Source: JACMNW01 sp031413495
Lineage (GTDB): Bacteria; Pseudomonadota; Alphaproteobacteria; Rhodobacterales; Rhodobacteraceae
Assembly (NCBI GenBank): GCA_031413495.1
Contig: JANOFE010000030.1
Span: 1-64,000 of the forward strand
Reading direction: 5' to 3'
DNA: 64,000 bases
The position numbers and the translations under genes are program-made. Under the pieces are notes generated by a model. That model ran no database searches and was not told where the DNA came from. It saw only the letters and a list, made by a program, of their open reading frames with translations. Shown here in pieces: positions 52,690-61,408 of the stretch. Each line of letters opens with the position of its first letter. Within the stretch, counting starts at the first letter, position 1.

Positions 52690-53562
52690 TTGAGCACCGG
52701 CACGCCGTCGCTGTCACCCCGCGCCATTGTGCCGGGCCTGCATTTCATTGCAACGCCGATTGGGGCGGCGCGCGATATCACGCTGCGGGCACTGGATATT
52801 CTGGCGGGGGCCGATGTATTGGCCGCCGAAGACACCCGCACCCTGCGGCATTTGATGGAAATTCACGGGGTGAGCCTGGGTGATCGCCCGCTTTACGCCT
52901 ATCACGAACACAATGACGAGGCGATGCGCCCGCGCCTGATGCAGGCTTTGGCGCTTGGCAAATCAGTGGCCTACGCGTCAGAGGCGGGCACGCCTTTGGT
53001 ATCTGACCCCGGTTTTCAATTGTCCCGCGCCGCAATTGAAGCCGGAATTACGGTGCTTGCCGCACCGGGGGCATCGGCCGTTCTTTGTGCGTTGGCCGTG
53101 TCAGGCTTGCCATCAGACCGGTTTTTGTTTGTGGGCTTTCCGCCGGCAACCAAATCTGCACGGGCAACTTTTCTAAAAGACCTTGCTGCAGTTCAAGCGA
53201 CGCTGATTTTGTACGAATCGCCCAAGCGCATTAACCAATTGTTGGAAGATCTGTCGCAGTATCTGGGGGAAGGGCGCTACGCTGCGGTATGCCGGGAATT
53301 GACGAAGCGATTCGAAGAGGTATCGCGCGGCACACTTGGCGAACTGGCCACTGCGTATTCAGGGCGGGCTGTGAAGGGTGAAATTGTTGTTTTGGTTGAC
53401 CGGGCCGGTGAGGCAAAGGTTGATGCCGAAACGGTGGAAGGGGCTTTGACGATGGCTTTGGGACAGATGACCGTAAAAGATGCGGCGGCGGCGGTTGCCG
53501 AAGCTTACGGTTTGCCGCGGCGCGAAGTTTATCAGCTTGCGTTGAAAATGGGGTCAAAATGA
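52690..53562 (+). CDS. rsmI: 16S rRNA 2'-O-methyltransferase RsmI
   Basis: A 290-residue tetrapyrrole-methylase-fold enzyme that 2'-O-methylates C1402 of 16S rRNA. Motifs: HFIATPIGAARDITLRALDI, DVLAAEDTRTLRHLM, SEAGTPLVSDPGFQL and ILYESPKRI. The start codon is TTG, with AAGGATCAGGA upstream. The stop overlaps the yraN start by 4 bases. The rsmI-yraN-gshB order beside an LpoA-like gene is a conserved arrangement. Confidence 0.94.
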   Translation: MSTGTPSLSPRAIVPGLHFIATPIGAARDITLRALDILAGADVLAAEDTRTLRHLMEIHGVSLGDRPLYAYHEHNDEAMRPRLMQALALGKSVAYASEAGTPLVSDPGFQLSRAAIEAGITVLAAPGASAVLCALAVSGLPSDRFLFVGFPPATKSARATFLKDLAAVQATLILYESPKRINQLLEDLSQYLGEGRYAAVCRELTKRFEEVSRGTLGELATAYSGRAVKGEIVVLVDRAGEAKVDAETVEGALTMALGQMTVKDAAAAVAEAYGLPRREVYQLALKMGSK

Positions 53563-53912
53563 GCGGCGCCACGTCGTATCACGCAGGACTTGCTGCCGAG
53601 GATCAGGTGGCACGATTCTATTCCCGGTCTGGGCGCGACGTCTGCGCTCGGCGCTGGCGCGGGTCGGCAGGGGAAATTGATCTGATCGCGCGTAATGGGG
53701 CAGAAGTGATCTTTATCGAGGTAAAGCAAAGCGCCACTCATGCGCTGGCGGCTGAACATCTGACGCCGCGGCAAATGGCGCGAATTTATGCATCAGCATC
53801 TGAATTTCTTGCAGGCGAGCCAGCCGGCCAGATGACGGAATGCCGCTTTGACGTGGCTTTGGTGAATGGTGCGGGGCAAATTGAAATTCTAGAGAACGCT
53901 TTCGCCGCCTGA
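53559..53912 (+). CDS. YraN-family (UPF0102) nuclease-fold protein
   Basis: A 117-residue protein with the restriction-endonuclease-like YraN fold: GLAAEDQVARFYSRSG, then RWRGSAGEIDLIARNG with the conserved Asp, and VIFIEVKQSATH with the E-x-K pair. Its function is unknown, with a suspected role in Holliday-junction or DNA processing. It is coupled to rsmI. Confidence 0.92.
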   Translation: MSGATSYHAGLAAEDQVARFYSRSGRDVCARRWRGSAGEIDLIARNGAEVIFIEVKQSATHALAAEHLTPRQMARIYASASEFLAGEPAGQMTECRFDVALVNGAGQIEILENAFAA

Positions 53913-53972
53913 CAGATTTGCATCCTGCGCAGGCATAGGTCATCTAGAGGGTCTTGAAACCCGGAGATGACG

Positions 53973-54917
53973 ATGACCTTGAAGGTAGCGCTGCAGATGG
54001 ACCCGATCGGGTTGGTTAACATCAATGCCGACAGTACCTTTCGTATTGCATTGGAAGCGCAGGCGCTTGGGCACAGCTTGTTCTTCTATACCCCTGACAA
54101 GTTGGCGTTTGTTGAGGGACGGGTGATTGCACGGGGATTTCCAATCACCTTGCGGCGCGAGGTTGGCAATCACGTCAGTTATGGCCCCGAAACCGAAGTG
54201 AATCTGGCCGAATTTGATGTGGTTTGGCTGCGTCAGGATCCGCCTTTTGATATGGGCTACATCACATCCACGCATTTGCTGGATATGATCCACCCCAAAA
54301 CACTGGTGGTGAATGACCCGTTTTGGGTGCGCAATTACCCTGAAAAGCTGTTGGTTTTGCGGTTCCCGGATTTAACGCCGCCTACGGCAATTGCGCGGGA
54401 TCTGCAGACGATCCGCGACTTCAAGGCCCGGCATGGCGATATTATTCTGAAGCCGCTTTATGGCAATGGCGGTGCGGGCGTATTCCGCCTTGATCCAAAC
54501 GACCGCAATCTGGCGTCTTTGTTTGAGATGTTCACCGGCATCAATCGGGAACCTTTGATCGTGCAAAAGTTTTTGCCCGACGTGTCCAAAGGCGACAAGC
54601 GGGTGATTTTGGTTGATGGCGCGCCTGTTGGTGCCATCAACCGCGTGCCACAGGCGGGGGAAACCCGGTCCAACATGCATGCAGGCGGGCGGCCAGAAAA
54701 AGTTGGCCTGACTGCGCGTGATCTTGAAATTTGCGCAGCAATCGGGCCGACGTTGCGGGAGAATGGCCAAGTTTTTGTCGGCATTGATGTGATTGGCGAC
54801 TATTTGACTGAAATCAACGTCACCTCACCCACTGGCATTCAGGAGTTGGAGCGCTTTGATGGCACCAATACTGCCGAACGTATTTGGCAAGTGATCGAGG
54901 CAAAACGCCGGGCTTAG
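53973..54917 (+). CDS. gshB: Glutathione synthetase
   Basis: The ATP-grasp enzyme that adds glycine to gamma-glutamylcysteine. 314 residues. Motifs: KVALQMDPIGLVNINADSTF, WLRQDPPFDMGYITSTHLLD, DIILKPLYGNGGAGVFRL and VIGDYLTEINVTSPTGIQEL. I use the second ATG (53973) because GGAG lies six bases before it; the first (53967) abuts that site. Its product supports the GSTs at 25425 and 56475. It converges on comM with a 4-base overlap. Confidence 0.95.
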   Translation: MTLKVALQMDPIGLVNINADSTFRIALEAQALGHSLFFYTPDKLAFVEGRVIARGFPITLRREVGNHVSYGPETEVNLAEFDVVWLRQDPPFDMGYITSTHLLDMIHPKTLVVNDPFWVRNYPEKLLVLRFPDLTPPTAIARDLQTIRDFKARHGDIILKPLYGNGGAGVFRLDPNDRNLASLFEMFTGINREPLIVQKFLPDVSKGDKRVILVDGAPVGAINRVPQAGETRSNMHAGGRPEKVGLTARDLEICAAIGPTLRENGQVFVGIDVIGDYLTEINVTSPTGIQELERFDGTNTAERIWQVIEAKRRA

Positions 54918-56428
54918 CCCTTGGTGCTGGCCGCCAGCCGAAAGCTGACCGCTTCGGCAATATGGGGTTGGCGCACACCCGCAGATCCATCCAGATCAGC
55001 GATGGTGCGCGCCACGCGCAAAACACGGTGATAGCCGCGTGCAGATAGGCCAAAGCGATCGGCGACGCGGGCCAATAGCGCGCGCCCTTCGGCGTCGGGG
55101 TTGGCTATTTCTTCCAAAACTGCCCCCTCGGCATCGGCATTGACGCGCATCGCGGGCTGGTCCGCAAAGCGCATGGTTTGAATGGCACGGGCGTCGGCCA
55201 CACGGGCAGACACTTCGGCTGAAGTGTCACCGGACGCGGGCAGATCAAGATCGGTATAGGCAACGGGCGGCACTTCGATGCGAAGATCAAAGCGGTCCAT
55301 CAGGGGGCCGGAAATGCGCCCGATGTAATCATCACCGCACAGCGGGGCTTTGCTGCAGGATCGGGACGGGTCGGTCAGATAACCGCATTTGCAGGGGTTG
55401 GCTGCGGCGACCAGCAGGAATTTGCACGGATACTTCACATGCGCATTGGCGCGGGCCACCACAATCTCGCCGGACTCGATGGGTTGGCGCAGGGTTTCCA
55501 ACACGGGGCGCGGAAATTCGGGGAATTCATCTAAAAACAGCACACCGTTATGGGCCAAGCTGATCTCGCCCGGTTTTGCCCCGCGCCCACCGCCGACGAT
55601 GGCCGCCATAGAGGCCGTGTGATGCGGCTCGCGGAAGGGGCGTGCGCGGCTGATGCCGCCATCCGTCAACAACCCCGCCAACGAATGGATCATCGAAGTT
55701 TCCAGCGCCTCAATCGCCGACAGGGGCGGCAATATGCCGGGCAGACGCGCGGCCAGCATGGATTTCCCCGATCCCGGAGAGCCGATCATCAGCACATGGT
55801 GCCGCCCAGCGGCAGCAATTTCCAATGCGCGTTTGGCACGTTCCTGGCCCTTCACATCGCGCAGGTCGCGCCGAAAGCTGGCGGGCTCAACTTCGCCCGC
55901 CTCGGCCGGGGTCAGCGGCGATTGGCCAGTGTAATGGCGCACCACTTCGGACAGGGACGATGCCGCCAATACTTGCGTTGCACCCACCCAAGCGGCTTCT
56001 GCCCCGCAGGCCTTGGGGCACAGCAGGGTGCGGTCTGCTTCCGCTGCGGCCATCGCGGCGGGAAGCGCGCCGATCACCGCGATCAGGCGACCATCAAGCG
56101 ATAGTTCCCCCAAGGCGACGGTGCCTTCAATTTCATCCTTGGGGATGATTTCCAATGCGCCCAGCAGCGCCAATGCGATGGGCAGATCGAAATGCGAGCC
56201 TTCCTTTGGTAAATCAGCTGGCGACAGGTTTACCGTAATGCGCTTTGACGGCAGGGCAATTGACATTGAGGCAAGCGAGGCCCGGACGCGTTCCTTTGCC
56301 TCGGACACGGCTTTATCAGGCAGGCCGACGATGGAAAACGATGGCAGACCGGGGGCAACGGCGCATTGCACCTCGACGATGCGCGCCTCGACCCCCTCAA
56401 AGGCCACTGTGTAGGCCCGTGCGACCAT
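54914..56428 (-). CDS. comM: YifB/ComM-family AAA+ helicase (Mg-chelatase-like)
   Basis: A 504-residue AAA+ protein. ComM is a hexameric branch-migration helicase acting in recombination of transforming DNA. The N-terminal Lon-like domain (ARIVEVQCAVAPGLPSFSIV) precedes Walker A GSPGSGKSMLA, Walker B VLFLDEFPEF and a C-terminal domain with a CKCGY...CS...C zinc-like site. In Rhodobacter capsulatus comM is needed for uptake of gene-transfer-agent DNA. I start at ATG 56428; its GGAG site lies inside a hairpin (see 56436-56461). Confidence 0.92.
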   Translation of the reverse strand: MVARAYTVAFEGVEARIVEVQCAVAPGLPSFSIVGLPDKAVSEAKERVRASLASMSIALPSKRITVNLSPADLPKEGSHFDLPIALALLGALEIIPKDEIEGTVALGELSLDGRLIAVIGALPAAMAAAEADRTLLCPKACGAEAAWVGATQVLAASSLSEVVRHYTGQSPLTPAEAGEVEPASFRRDLRDVKGQERAKRALEIAAAGRHHVLMIGSPGSGKSMLAARLPGILPPLSAIEALETSMIHSLAGLLTDGGISRARPFREPHHTASMAAIVGGGRGAKPGEISLAHNGVLFLDEFPEFPRPVLETLRQPIESGEIVVARANAHVKYPCKFLLVAAANPCKCGYLTDPSRSCSKAPLCGDDYIGRISGPLMDRFDLRIEVPPVAYTDLDLPASGDTSAEVSARVADARAIQTMRFADQPAMRVNADAEGAVLEEIANPDAEGRALLARVADRFGLSARGYHRVLRVARTIADLDGSAGVRQPHIAEAVSFRLAASTKG

Positions 56429-56435
56429 ATCCCAA

Positions 56436-56461
56436 ACTCCGTTCACCTTGGTTAACGGAGT
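56436..56461 (-). promoter_or_regulatory. Inverted repeat covering the comM ribosome site
   Basis: ACTCCGTT (56436-56443) and AACGGAGT (56454-56461) form a perfect 8-bp inverted repeat with a 10-base loop. On the comM mRNA the 3' arm carries the GGAG that precedes the ATG at the normal distance, so the stem could hide it; it could equally be a protein operator. Confidence 0.4.
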
Positions 56462-56474
56462 GGACGGTAAAGGT

Positions 56475-57347
56475 TTACGATTGGTAAAGGGCCATGAATT
56501 TTGGCCATGCTTCTGGGTCCGCGACGGTTTTATTCCGACAAAACGCGTTGCAAAAGCCCCAGACCCTGCCACCGAGGTCCATGTAATCCGTTACAGGCTT
56601 GCCGGAATAGGGGCAGGTCGCGTTGACAGATGGGCCTACTGCGACAGCCTTGGCAGGCAAGGGCTGCGGTCCCGGCCAAGGGCGGTGGGGGTAATCGCGG
56701 CGGTAAAATTCCTGATCCGCGCCGTCAACCAGCCCCATGGCGCGCCAGCGGCGGAACGATGGATGTGCCAGATGGGCGGCAACATAGTCTGACGCCGCAG
56801 GCCCGACAGGCAGGTTATAACCCGCGACGCGCGCTGCTACGGGGGCAAAAAATGTGTCAGCCGCGGAATAGGCACCGCAAAGCCACGGGCCTGTTGCGCC
56901 TGTTTCACGGCGGGCCCAGGCCCAGATCACCTGCAATCTGTCCAGATCGGCCAATACAGCCTCGGTAGAGGCGCAACCCGTGTAACTGACGCGCAGGTTC
57001 ATAGGGCAATGACCGCGCAGCGCGGTAAAGCCCGCATGCATTTCCGCCGCCAAAACACGGGCCACAGCACGCGCTGTAGGGTCTGTCGGCCAAATGCCCG
57101 CGGCCGGGTGGCGCGAGGCCAGTTCTTCGGCAATGGCAAGGGTTTCGGGCACAACCACACCGTCGGGGGTGCGCATGGTTGGGGCTGTGCGCCCCGGAAA
57201 GAACCCCGTTAGCAGCGTTGCCAATTCATCGGTGTAAAGACGAGCCGTATGCGTCTTGACCGGAATACCAAAGGCATCAAACAGCAGCCAGCCGCGCAGG
57301 GACCAACTGGAATAGGCGCGGTCGCCAATGGCAAGATCATAGGTCAT
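56475..57347 (-). CDS. Glutathione S-transferase with C-terminal Cys-rich extension
   Basis: A 290-residue protein. Residues 1-210 form a GST (MTYDLAIGDRAYSSWSLRGW, then PTMRTPDGVVVPETLAIAEE). A further extension of about 50 residues carries CPYSGKPVTDYMDLGG and GFCNAFCRNK, which looks like a YHS-type metal or treble-clef module. The function is unknown. The ATG at 57347 has GGAGG five bases upstream; the 57362 start precedes that site. Confidence 0.85.
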   Translation of the reverse strand: MTYDLAIGDRAYSSWSLRGWLLFDAFGIPVKTHTARLYTDELATLLTGFFPGRTAPTMRTPDGVVVPETLAIAEELASRHPAAGIWPTDPTARAVARVLAAEMHAGFTALRGHCPMNLRVSYTGCASTEAVLADLDRLQVIWAWARRETGATGPWLCGAYSAADTFFAPVAARVAGYNLPVGPAASDYVAAHLAHPSFRRWRAMGLVDGADQEFYRRDYPHRPWPGPQPLPAKAVAVGPSVNATCPYSGKPVTDYMDLGGRVWGFCNAFCRNKTVADPEAWPKFMALYQS

Positions 57348-57425
57348 AGCTGCCTCCATCATAGGTTCAGGCTTGGGTATCCAGTCCGGTGTAGGCGCGA
57401 TAGCGCGGATTTGTGGTGAGACATA

Positions 57426-58013
57426 TCACGCGATGTGATTGATCCGGCCGACCTGCCAGCCTTGAGCATCAAAAGACATTTCAGTGATCGAAAGTGGGTC
57501 AATGCGGTGGGAAAAGGCTTGTTCTGGCGTCAAATTATCGGCGCGTTGCAGGGCTGAAAGAATTGCGCCGAAATGGGCGACAACCACGATGTTGCGCCCG
57601 GCAAAGGCAGTTATTAACCGATCAGTCGCCGCCCAGATGCGTGCGTTGATGTCGTTCCAGCTTTCACCTTTTGGCGGGCGCACATCACCCGGCCTGTCCC
57701 AGAAAGCAGCGATAAGATCCGGGGTTTCTGCCTCAATTTCGCTATGACTGCGCAGTTCCCAATCGCCAAAATGGATCTCTCGCAGCATCTTGTCATGCGG
57801 CAGCCGCTCGCGGTTTCCCTGCGCTGCGTCTGCGGTTGCCACAGCGCGGATCAGGTCCGACGATACAATAAGCGCATCCTGCGGCAGGTGGTTCGATAAC
57901 CGCGCAACTGCAGAATGATCAGACAAATCCGCGGGTAAATCAGACCAGCCAACCATGGTTTTTGCATGCGTCGGCCCGTGGCGGACCCACCAAAACCGGG
58001 TCACGTTGTGCAA
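57426..58013 (-). CDS. Histidine phosphatase family protein (likely CobC-type)
   Basis: A 195-residue phosphoglycerate-mutase-like phosphatase. The catalytic RHG is in FWWVRHGPTHAKTM, and the second His is in NIVVVAHFGAIL. Arg and Glu of the core are in MLREIHFGDWE. The overlap of 13 bases with cobU suggests alpha-ribazole-5'-phosphate phosphatase (CobC) in the last steps of cobalamin assembly; sequence alone cannot exclude another phosphatase. Confidence 0.82.
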   Translation of the reverse strand: MHNVTRFWWVRHGPTHAKTMVGWSDLPADLSDHSAVARLSNHLPQDALIVSSDLIRAVATADAAQGNRERLPHDKMLREIHFGDWELRSHSEIEAETPDLIAAFWDRPGDVRPPKGESWNDINARIWAATDRLITAFAGRNIVVVAHFGAILSALQRADNLTPEQAFSHRIDPLSITEMSFDAQGWQVGRINHIA

Positions 58014-58564
58014 TCCGGCATCTGGCCCTTCAGCACCAGAGGCAGGCCCGCCATCACGGCGACGACCAGATCGGCCTGTGCGGCCATGCGTTGATTAAGC
58101 GTGCCTTGCGCATCCCGAAAACGGCGTGCAAGGGCGTTGTCGGGCACGATCGACCACCCAACTTCGTTTGACACCACGATCACCGGCGCTGGGCAGGCGG
58201 CGATGGCTGTCAGCAGCAGTGTCGTTTGCGTTTCAAGGTCAGCCTCGGCCAGAAAATGATTGGAAAGCCACAGCGTTGCGCAATCTACCAGAACAACGTC
58301 GTCGTCCTCTGCGTCGGCAAGTGCACCGCACAAATCAAGCGGGGCCTCGACGGTAACCCACCCCATCCCCCGCTGATCGCGGTGCTGTGCGATGCGGGCG
58401 CGCATTTCATCATCCCAGGCCTGCGCCGTCGCGATGTAACGCCGGTGCCGACCCGTGCCGATGACCAGCAGTTCAGCTAACTTTGATTTGCCAGACCGCG
58501 CCCCGCCAATCAAAAGTGTAAACCTTGACCTAGAATTTTTGCATAGAAATTGTGATCCAGTCAC
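58001..58564 (-). CDS. cobU: Adenosylcobinamide kinase / adenosylcobinamide-phosphate guanylyltransferase
   Basis: A 187-residue bifunctional enzyme (CobU/CobP) of nucleotide-loop assembly in B12 synthesis. The P-loop is LLIGGARSGKS (17-27). The guanylylated-His region ATAQAWDDEMRARIAQHR and DVVLVDCATLWLSNHF follow. The start is a GTG at 58564 with GAGG seven bases upstream; the open frame to 59290 is antisense to rpoH. It is divergent from rpoH with only 69 bases between starts. Confidence 0.9.
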   Translation of the reverse strand: MTGSQFLCKNSRSRFTLLIGGARSGKSKLAELLVIGTGRHRRYIATAQAWDDEMRARIAQHRDQRGMGWVTVEAPLDLCGALADAEDDDVVLVDCATLWLSNHFLAEADLETQTTLLLTAIAACPAPVIVVSNEVGWSIVPDNALARRFRDAQGTLNQRMAAQADLVVAVMAGLPLVLKGQMPDCTT

Positions 58565-58633
58565 GGTTTTGCCTCGTATTGTTTTTGTAAGCGACGAATG
58601 ACGTCGGCGGCGATGGTTTGGCGGGGGTTCTTG

Positions 58634-59512
58634 ATGGCACTCGAAAGATATAACGATCAAACCATGTCGCGCAAAGCGATGAAAGCGGAACTGCTTGATG
58701 CCGAAACGGAATTGCGTTTGGCCTACGCCTGGCGTGACCAGCGGGATGAGGCGGCCCTGCACCGTTTGATCACTGCCTACATGCGGCTCGCGATTTCTAT
58801 GGCGTCCAAATTCCGCCGCTACGGTGCGCCGATGAATGATTTGATTCAGGAAGCATCGCTTGGCCTGATGAAGGCGGCTGATAAATTTGATCCAGATCGT
58901 GGCGTTCGGTTTTCGACCTACGCTGTCTGGTGGATCAAGGCGTCGATCCAAGATTATGTCATGCGCAATTGGTCGATGGTGCGGACCGGCTCGACCAGCA
59001 GCCAAAAATCGCTGTTCTTCAATCTGCGCCGTGTTCAGGCCAAGTTGGAGCGCGAAGCCTTGGCGGAAGGCGAAGTGCTTGATGGGCACCAGCTGCGCGA
59101 ACGGATAGCGCGCGAGGTTGGGGTGCCGCTTGCGGATGTCGAGATGATGGAAGGCAGGTTGTCCGGGTCTGATTTTTCGTTGAACGCCACGCAATCGTCG
59201 GAAGATGATGGGCGGGAATGGATCGACATGCTGGAAGATACCGGCGAGCAGGCCGTTGATGCAGTTGAAACCAGCCACGATGCGGCGCATCTGCGCAATT
59301 GGTTGGTGAACGCGATGCAGGCTTTGAATGCGCGCGAACGCTACATCGTGGCGGAACGCAAACTGCGTGAAGAGGCGCGGACTTTGGAAAGTCTGGGCGA
59401 AGAGCTTGGCCTTTCAAAAGAAAGAGTGCGCCAGTTAGAGGCGGCGGCGTTTGGCAAAATGCGCCGGTCACTGGAACTGCAATCGCGGGAAGTGCATCAT
59501 TTTCTTGGCTGA
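58634..59512 (+). CDS. rpoH: RNA polymerase sigma-32 factor (RpoHII type)
   Basis: A 292-residue heat-shock/oxidative-stress sigma factor. Region 2 (NDLIQEASLGLMKAADKFDP, VRFSTYAVWWIKASIQDYVM) and region 4 (ESLGEELGLSKERVRQLE) are intact. The RpoH box QKSLFFNLRR (124-133), which marks sigma-32 proteins, is present. The closest match I recall is Rhodobacter RpoHII, which also responds to singlet oxygen. I start at ATG 58634 (MALERYND). Targets in this window could include groEL and hsp20. Confidence 0.94.
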   Translation: MALERYNDQTMSRKAMKAELLDAETELRLAYAWRDQRDEAALHRLITAYMRLAISMASKFRRYGAPMNDLIQEASLGLMKAADKFDPDRGVRFSTYAVWWIKASIQDYVMRNWSMVRTGSTSSQKSLFFNLRRVQAKLEREALAEGEVLDGHQLRERIAREVGVPLADVEMMEGRLSGSDFSLNATQSSEDDGREWIDMLEDTGEQAVDAVETSHDAAHLRNWLVNAMQALNARERYIVAERKLREEARTLESLGEELGLSKERVRQLEAAAFGKMRRSLELQSREVHHFLG

Positions 59513-59533
59513 GACAAAGAGATTTGGCTGAAG

Positions 59534-59593
59534 CTTTTGGGGACAGTTGAGTTCTCGGACCATGCCGCCTAAACCTATGCCAGCCCCCAAAAG
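59534..59593. other. Spaced inverted repeat ahead of coaBC
   Basis: CTTTTGGGG (59534-59542) and CCCCAAAAG (59585-59593) are perfect 9-bp complements separated by 42 bases, between the rpoH stop and the coaBC ribosome site (AGGAG). It could be a weak rpoH terminator or a leader structure. There is no T-run, so the role is open. Confidence 0.35.
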
Positions 59594-59608
59594 GCAGGAG
59601 CCTAGGTT

Positions 59609-60805
59609 ATGCTGGCCGACAAGCGTATTTTATTGGTTATTGGCGGCGGCATTGCCGCCTATAAATCGTTGGACCTGATCCGTCGGTTGCGCGAGGTGGG
59701 AGCGTCTGTGACCCCCGTGATGACCCGCGCTGCGGCAGAATTTGTGACACCGTTATCAGTCGCGGCATTGGCAGGGGAAAAGGTCTATACCGACCTTTTC
59801 GATCTGACGGACGAGGCTGAAATGGGTCATATTCAACTAAGCCGGGTGGCTGATCTGATCGTTGTCGCCCCGGCAACAGCCGATCTGATGGCGAAGATGG
59901 CGCAGGGGCGCGCGGACGATCTGGCCTCGACCCTTTTGTTGGCGACGGACACCCGGGTATTGATCGCGCCCGCCATGAACGTGCGGATGTGGGGTCATCT
60001 GGCGACACAGCGCAATGTGGTGCAACTGCACAGTGACGGTGTAATGTTCGTTGGCCCGAATGAGGGCGAGATGGCCTGCGGCGAGTATGGTGCGGGCAGA
60101 ATGGCCGAACCGACCGAGATTTTGGCAGCCGTGAAGGCGGCACTAAACAACGGTCCTTTGGTGGGCAAGCATGCAATTGTAACCTCCGGTCCCACCCATG
60201 AACCCATTGATCCTGTACGCTATATTGCCAACAGATCATCCGGCGCTCAGGGCACAGCCATTGCAGCAGCGCTGCGCGATCTGGGCGCAAAGGTGACATT
60301 TGTCAGCGGTCCGGCGGAGGTTGCGCCACCTGCGGGTGTGGTAGTGGTTCGGGTCGAGACGGCCCAACAGATGTTGGCCGCGGTTGAGGCCGCGTTGCCT
60401 GCCGAGGTCGCGGTTTTTGCCGCCGCCGTGGCGGATTGGCGGGTGGCGAATGCGGCAGATAAAAAGATGAAGAAGGATGGTTCTGGCAAAATGCCGTCCT
60501 TAAGTTTCGTCGAAAACCCCGACATTCTGGCACAGGTGAGCCAGTTGAAAATCAACCGTCCAAAACTTGTGATAGGTTTTGCCGCCGAGACAGATCACCT
60601 GTTGGCCCACGCGACGGCCAAGCGGGCCCGCAAGGGTTGTGATTGGATTGTGGCCAATGATGTTTCAGCCGTTACAGGCATCATGGGCGGGGCAGAAAAT
60701 GCGGTGACACTGATTTCAGATGCCGGTGTGGATGTTTGGCCAAGGATGGAAAAGACAAGTGTTGCCATACTATTGGCTGCAAAGATTGCAGAGGCACTGG
60801 CATGA
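59609..60805 (+). CDS. coaBC: Bifunctional phosphopantothenoylcysteine decarboxylase / phosphopantothenate-cysteine ligase
   Basis: A 398-residue CoA-synthesis enzyme. The N-terminal CoaC flavoprotein half has LLVIGGGIAAYKSLDLIRRL, VAPATADLMAKMAQG and APAMNVRMW. The C-terminal CoaB ligase half has VTSGPTHEPIDPVRYIANRS and KMKKDGSGKMPSL. The stop overlaps a possible 41-residue gene and is followed by dut, the usual coaBC-dut order. Confidence 0.96.
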   Translation: MLADKRILLVIGGGIAAYKSLDLIRRLREVGASVTPVMTRAAAEFVTPLSVAALAGEKVYTDLFDLTDEAEMGHIQLSRVADLIVVAPATADLMAKMAQGRADDLASTLLLATDTRVLIAPAMNVRMWGHLATQRNVVQLHSDGVMFVGPNEGEMACGEYGAGRMAEPTEILAAVKAALNNGPLVGKHAIVTSGPTHEPIDPVRYIANRSSGAQGTAIAAALRDLGAKVTFVSGPAEVAPPAGVVVVRVETAQQMLAAVEAALPAEVAVFAAAVADWRVANAADKKMKKDGSGKMPSLSFVENPDILAQVSQLKINRPKLVIGFAAETDHLLAHATAKRARKGCDWIVANDVSAVTGIMGGAENAVTLISDAGVDVWPRMEKTSVAILLAAKIAEALA

Positions 60806-60927
60806 ACGCAGAAAAACGCTTTGCAGAGTTTTGCCAAGACTGCTGGAAAATTCTTGTGCGGCGTTGCTGCCAGCGCGGCGCGGCCGATAACCACTGCACC
60901 CTTGGCGGGGATATTTTTTCAACATGA
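60802..60927 (+). CDS. Possible small Cys-rich protein between coaBC and dut
   Basis: A 41-residue frame starting at an ATG that overlaps the coaBC stop (ATGA). It reads MNAEKRFAEFCQDCWKILVR and continues RCCQRGAADNHC, with five cysteines including a CxxC, compatible with a metal site. Its end lies 13 bases before the dut TTG start. I recognise no family, and it may be only a leader for dut translation. Confidence 0.4.
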   Translation: MNAEKRFAEFCQDCWKILVRRCCQRGAADNHCTLGGDIFST

Positions 60928-60940
60928 AAGATGTGGTCTT

Positions 60941-61408
60941 TTGACACCTGTTTTGCGGATTTTGTGGGAAGACTGGGCAGACAGGACCTTGCCCCTTCCC
61001 GCCTATGAAACAAGTGGTGCTGCGGGGGCGGATATTCGGGCAAATTTGGTGCCGCAGATGCGCGATGCCGGGTTTTTATTGCACCCGATGCAGCGCGCCA
61101 TTGTGCCGACCGGATTTCGGGTTGAGATACCTTTGGGGTTTGAAATGCAGATCAGGCCAAGGTCGGGACTGGCGGTTAAGCATGGAATTTCATTGCCAAA
61201 TACACCGGGCACCATTGATAGCGATTATCGCGGGCCGTTGGGGGTGGCGCTGATCAATCTTGGGACCGAAGCCTATATGATCCGGCACGGCGACCGGATT
61301 GCGCAGATGATCGTGGCCCCGGTTGTACAGGCGCGGTTTGAGGTGGTTGAAAGCCTAGGCGAAACAGCACGGGGCGAGGGGGGCTTCGGCTCCACCGGGC
61401 GGGAATGA
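60941..61408 (+). CDS. dut: Deoxyuridine 5'-triphosphate nucleotidohydrolase
   Basis: A 155-residue trimeric dUTPase that removes dUTP and makes dUMP. All five motifs are seen: AGADIRANL, PRSGLAVKHGI, NTPGTIDSDYRG, RIAQMIV and the C-terminal RGEGGFGSTGR. I take the TTG at 60941 as start (reading TPVLRILWEDWAD after the first residue); no ATG fits. It overlaps the MoeB-like gene by 4 bases. Confidence 0.94.
   Translation: MTPVLRILWEDWADRTLPLPAYETSGAAGADIRANLVPQMRDAGFLLHPMQRAIVPTGFRVEIPLGFEMQIRPRSGLAVKHGISLPNTPGTIDSDYRGPLGVALINLGTEAYMIRHGDRIAQMIVAPVVQARFEVVESLGETARGEGGFGSTGRE

Noticed and set aside
56442..56456. CtrA-like site (TTCA...TTAAC) upstream of comM
   Set aside because: CtrA regulates comM in Rhodobacter, but the spacing here is 6, not 7, and the first half-site has a mismatch.
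58565..59290. N-terminal extension of cobU
   Set aside because: The extension is antisense to rpoH and lacks any domain; a GTG with a good ribosome site exists at 58564.
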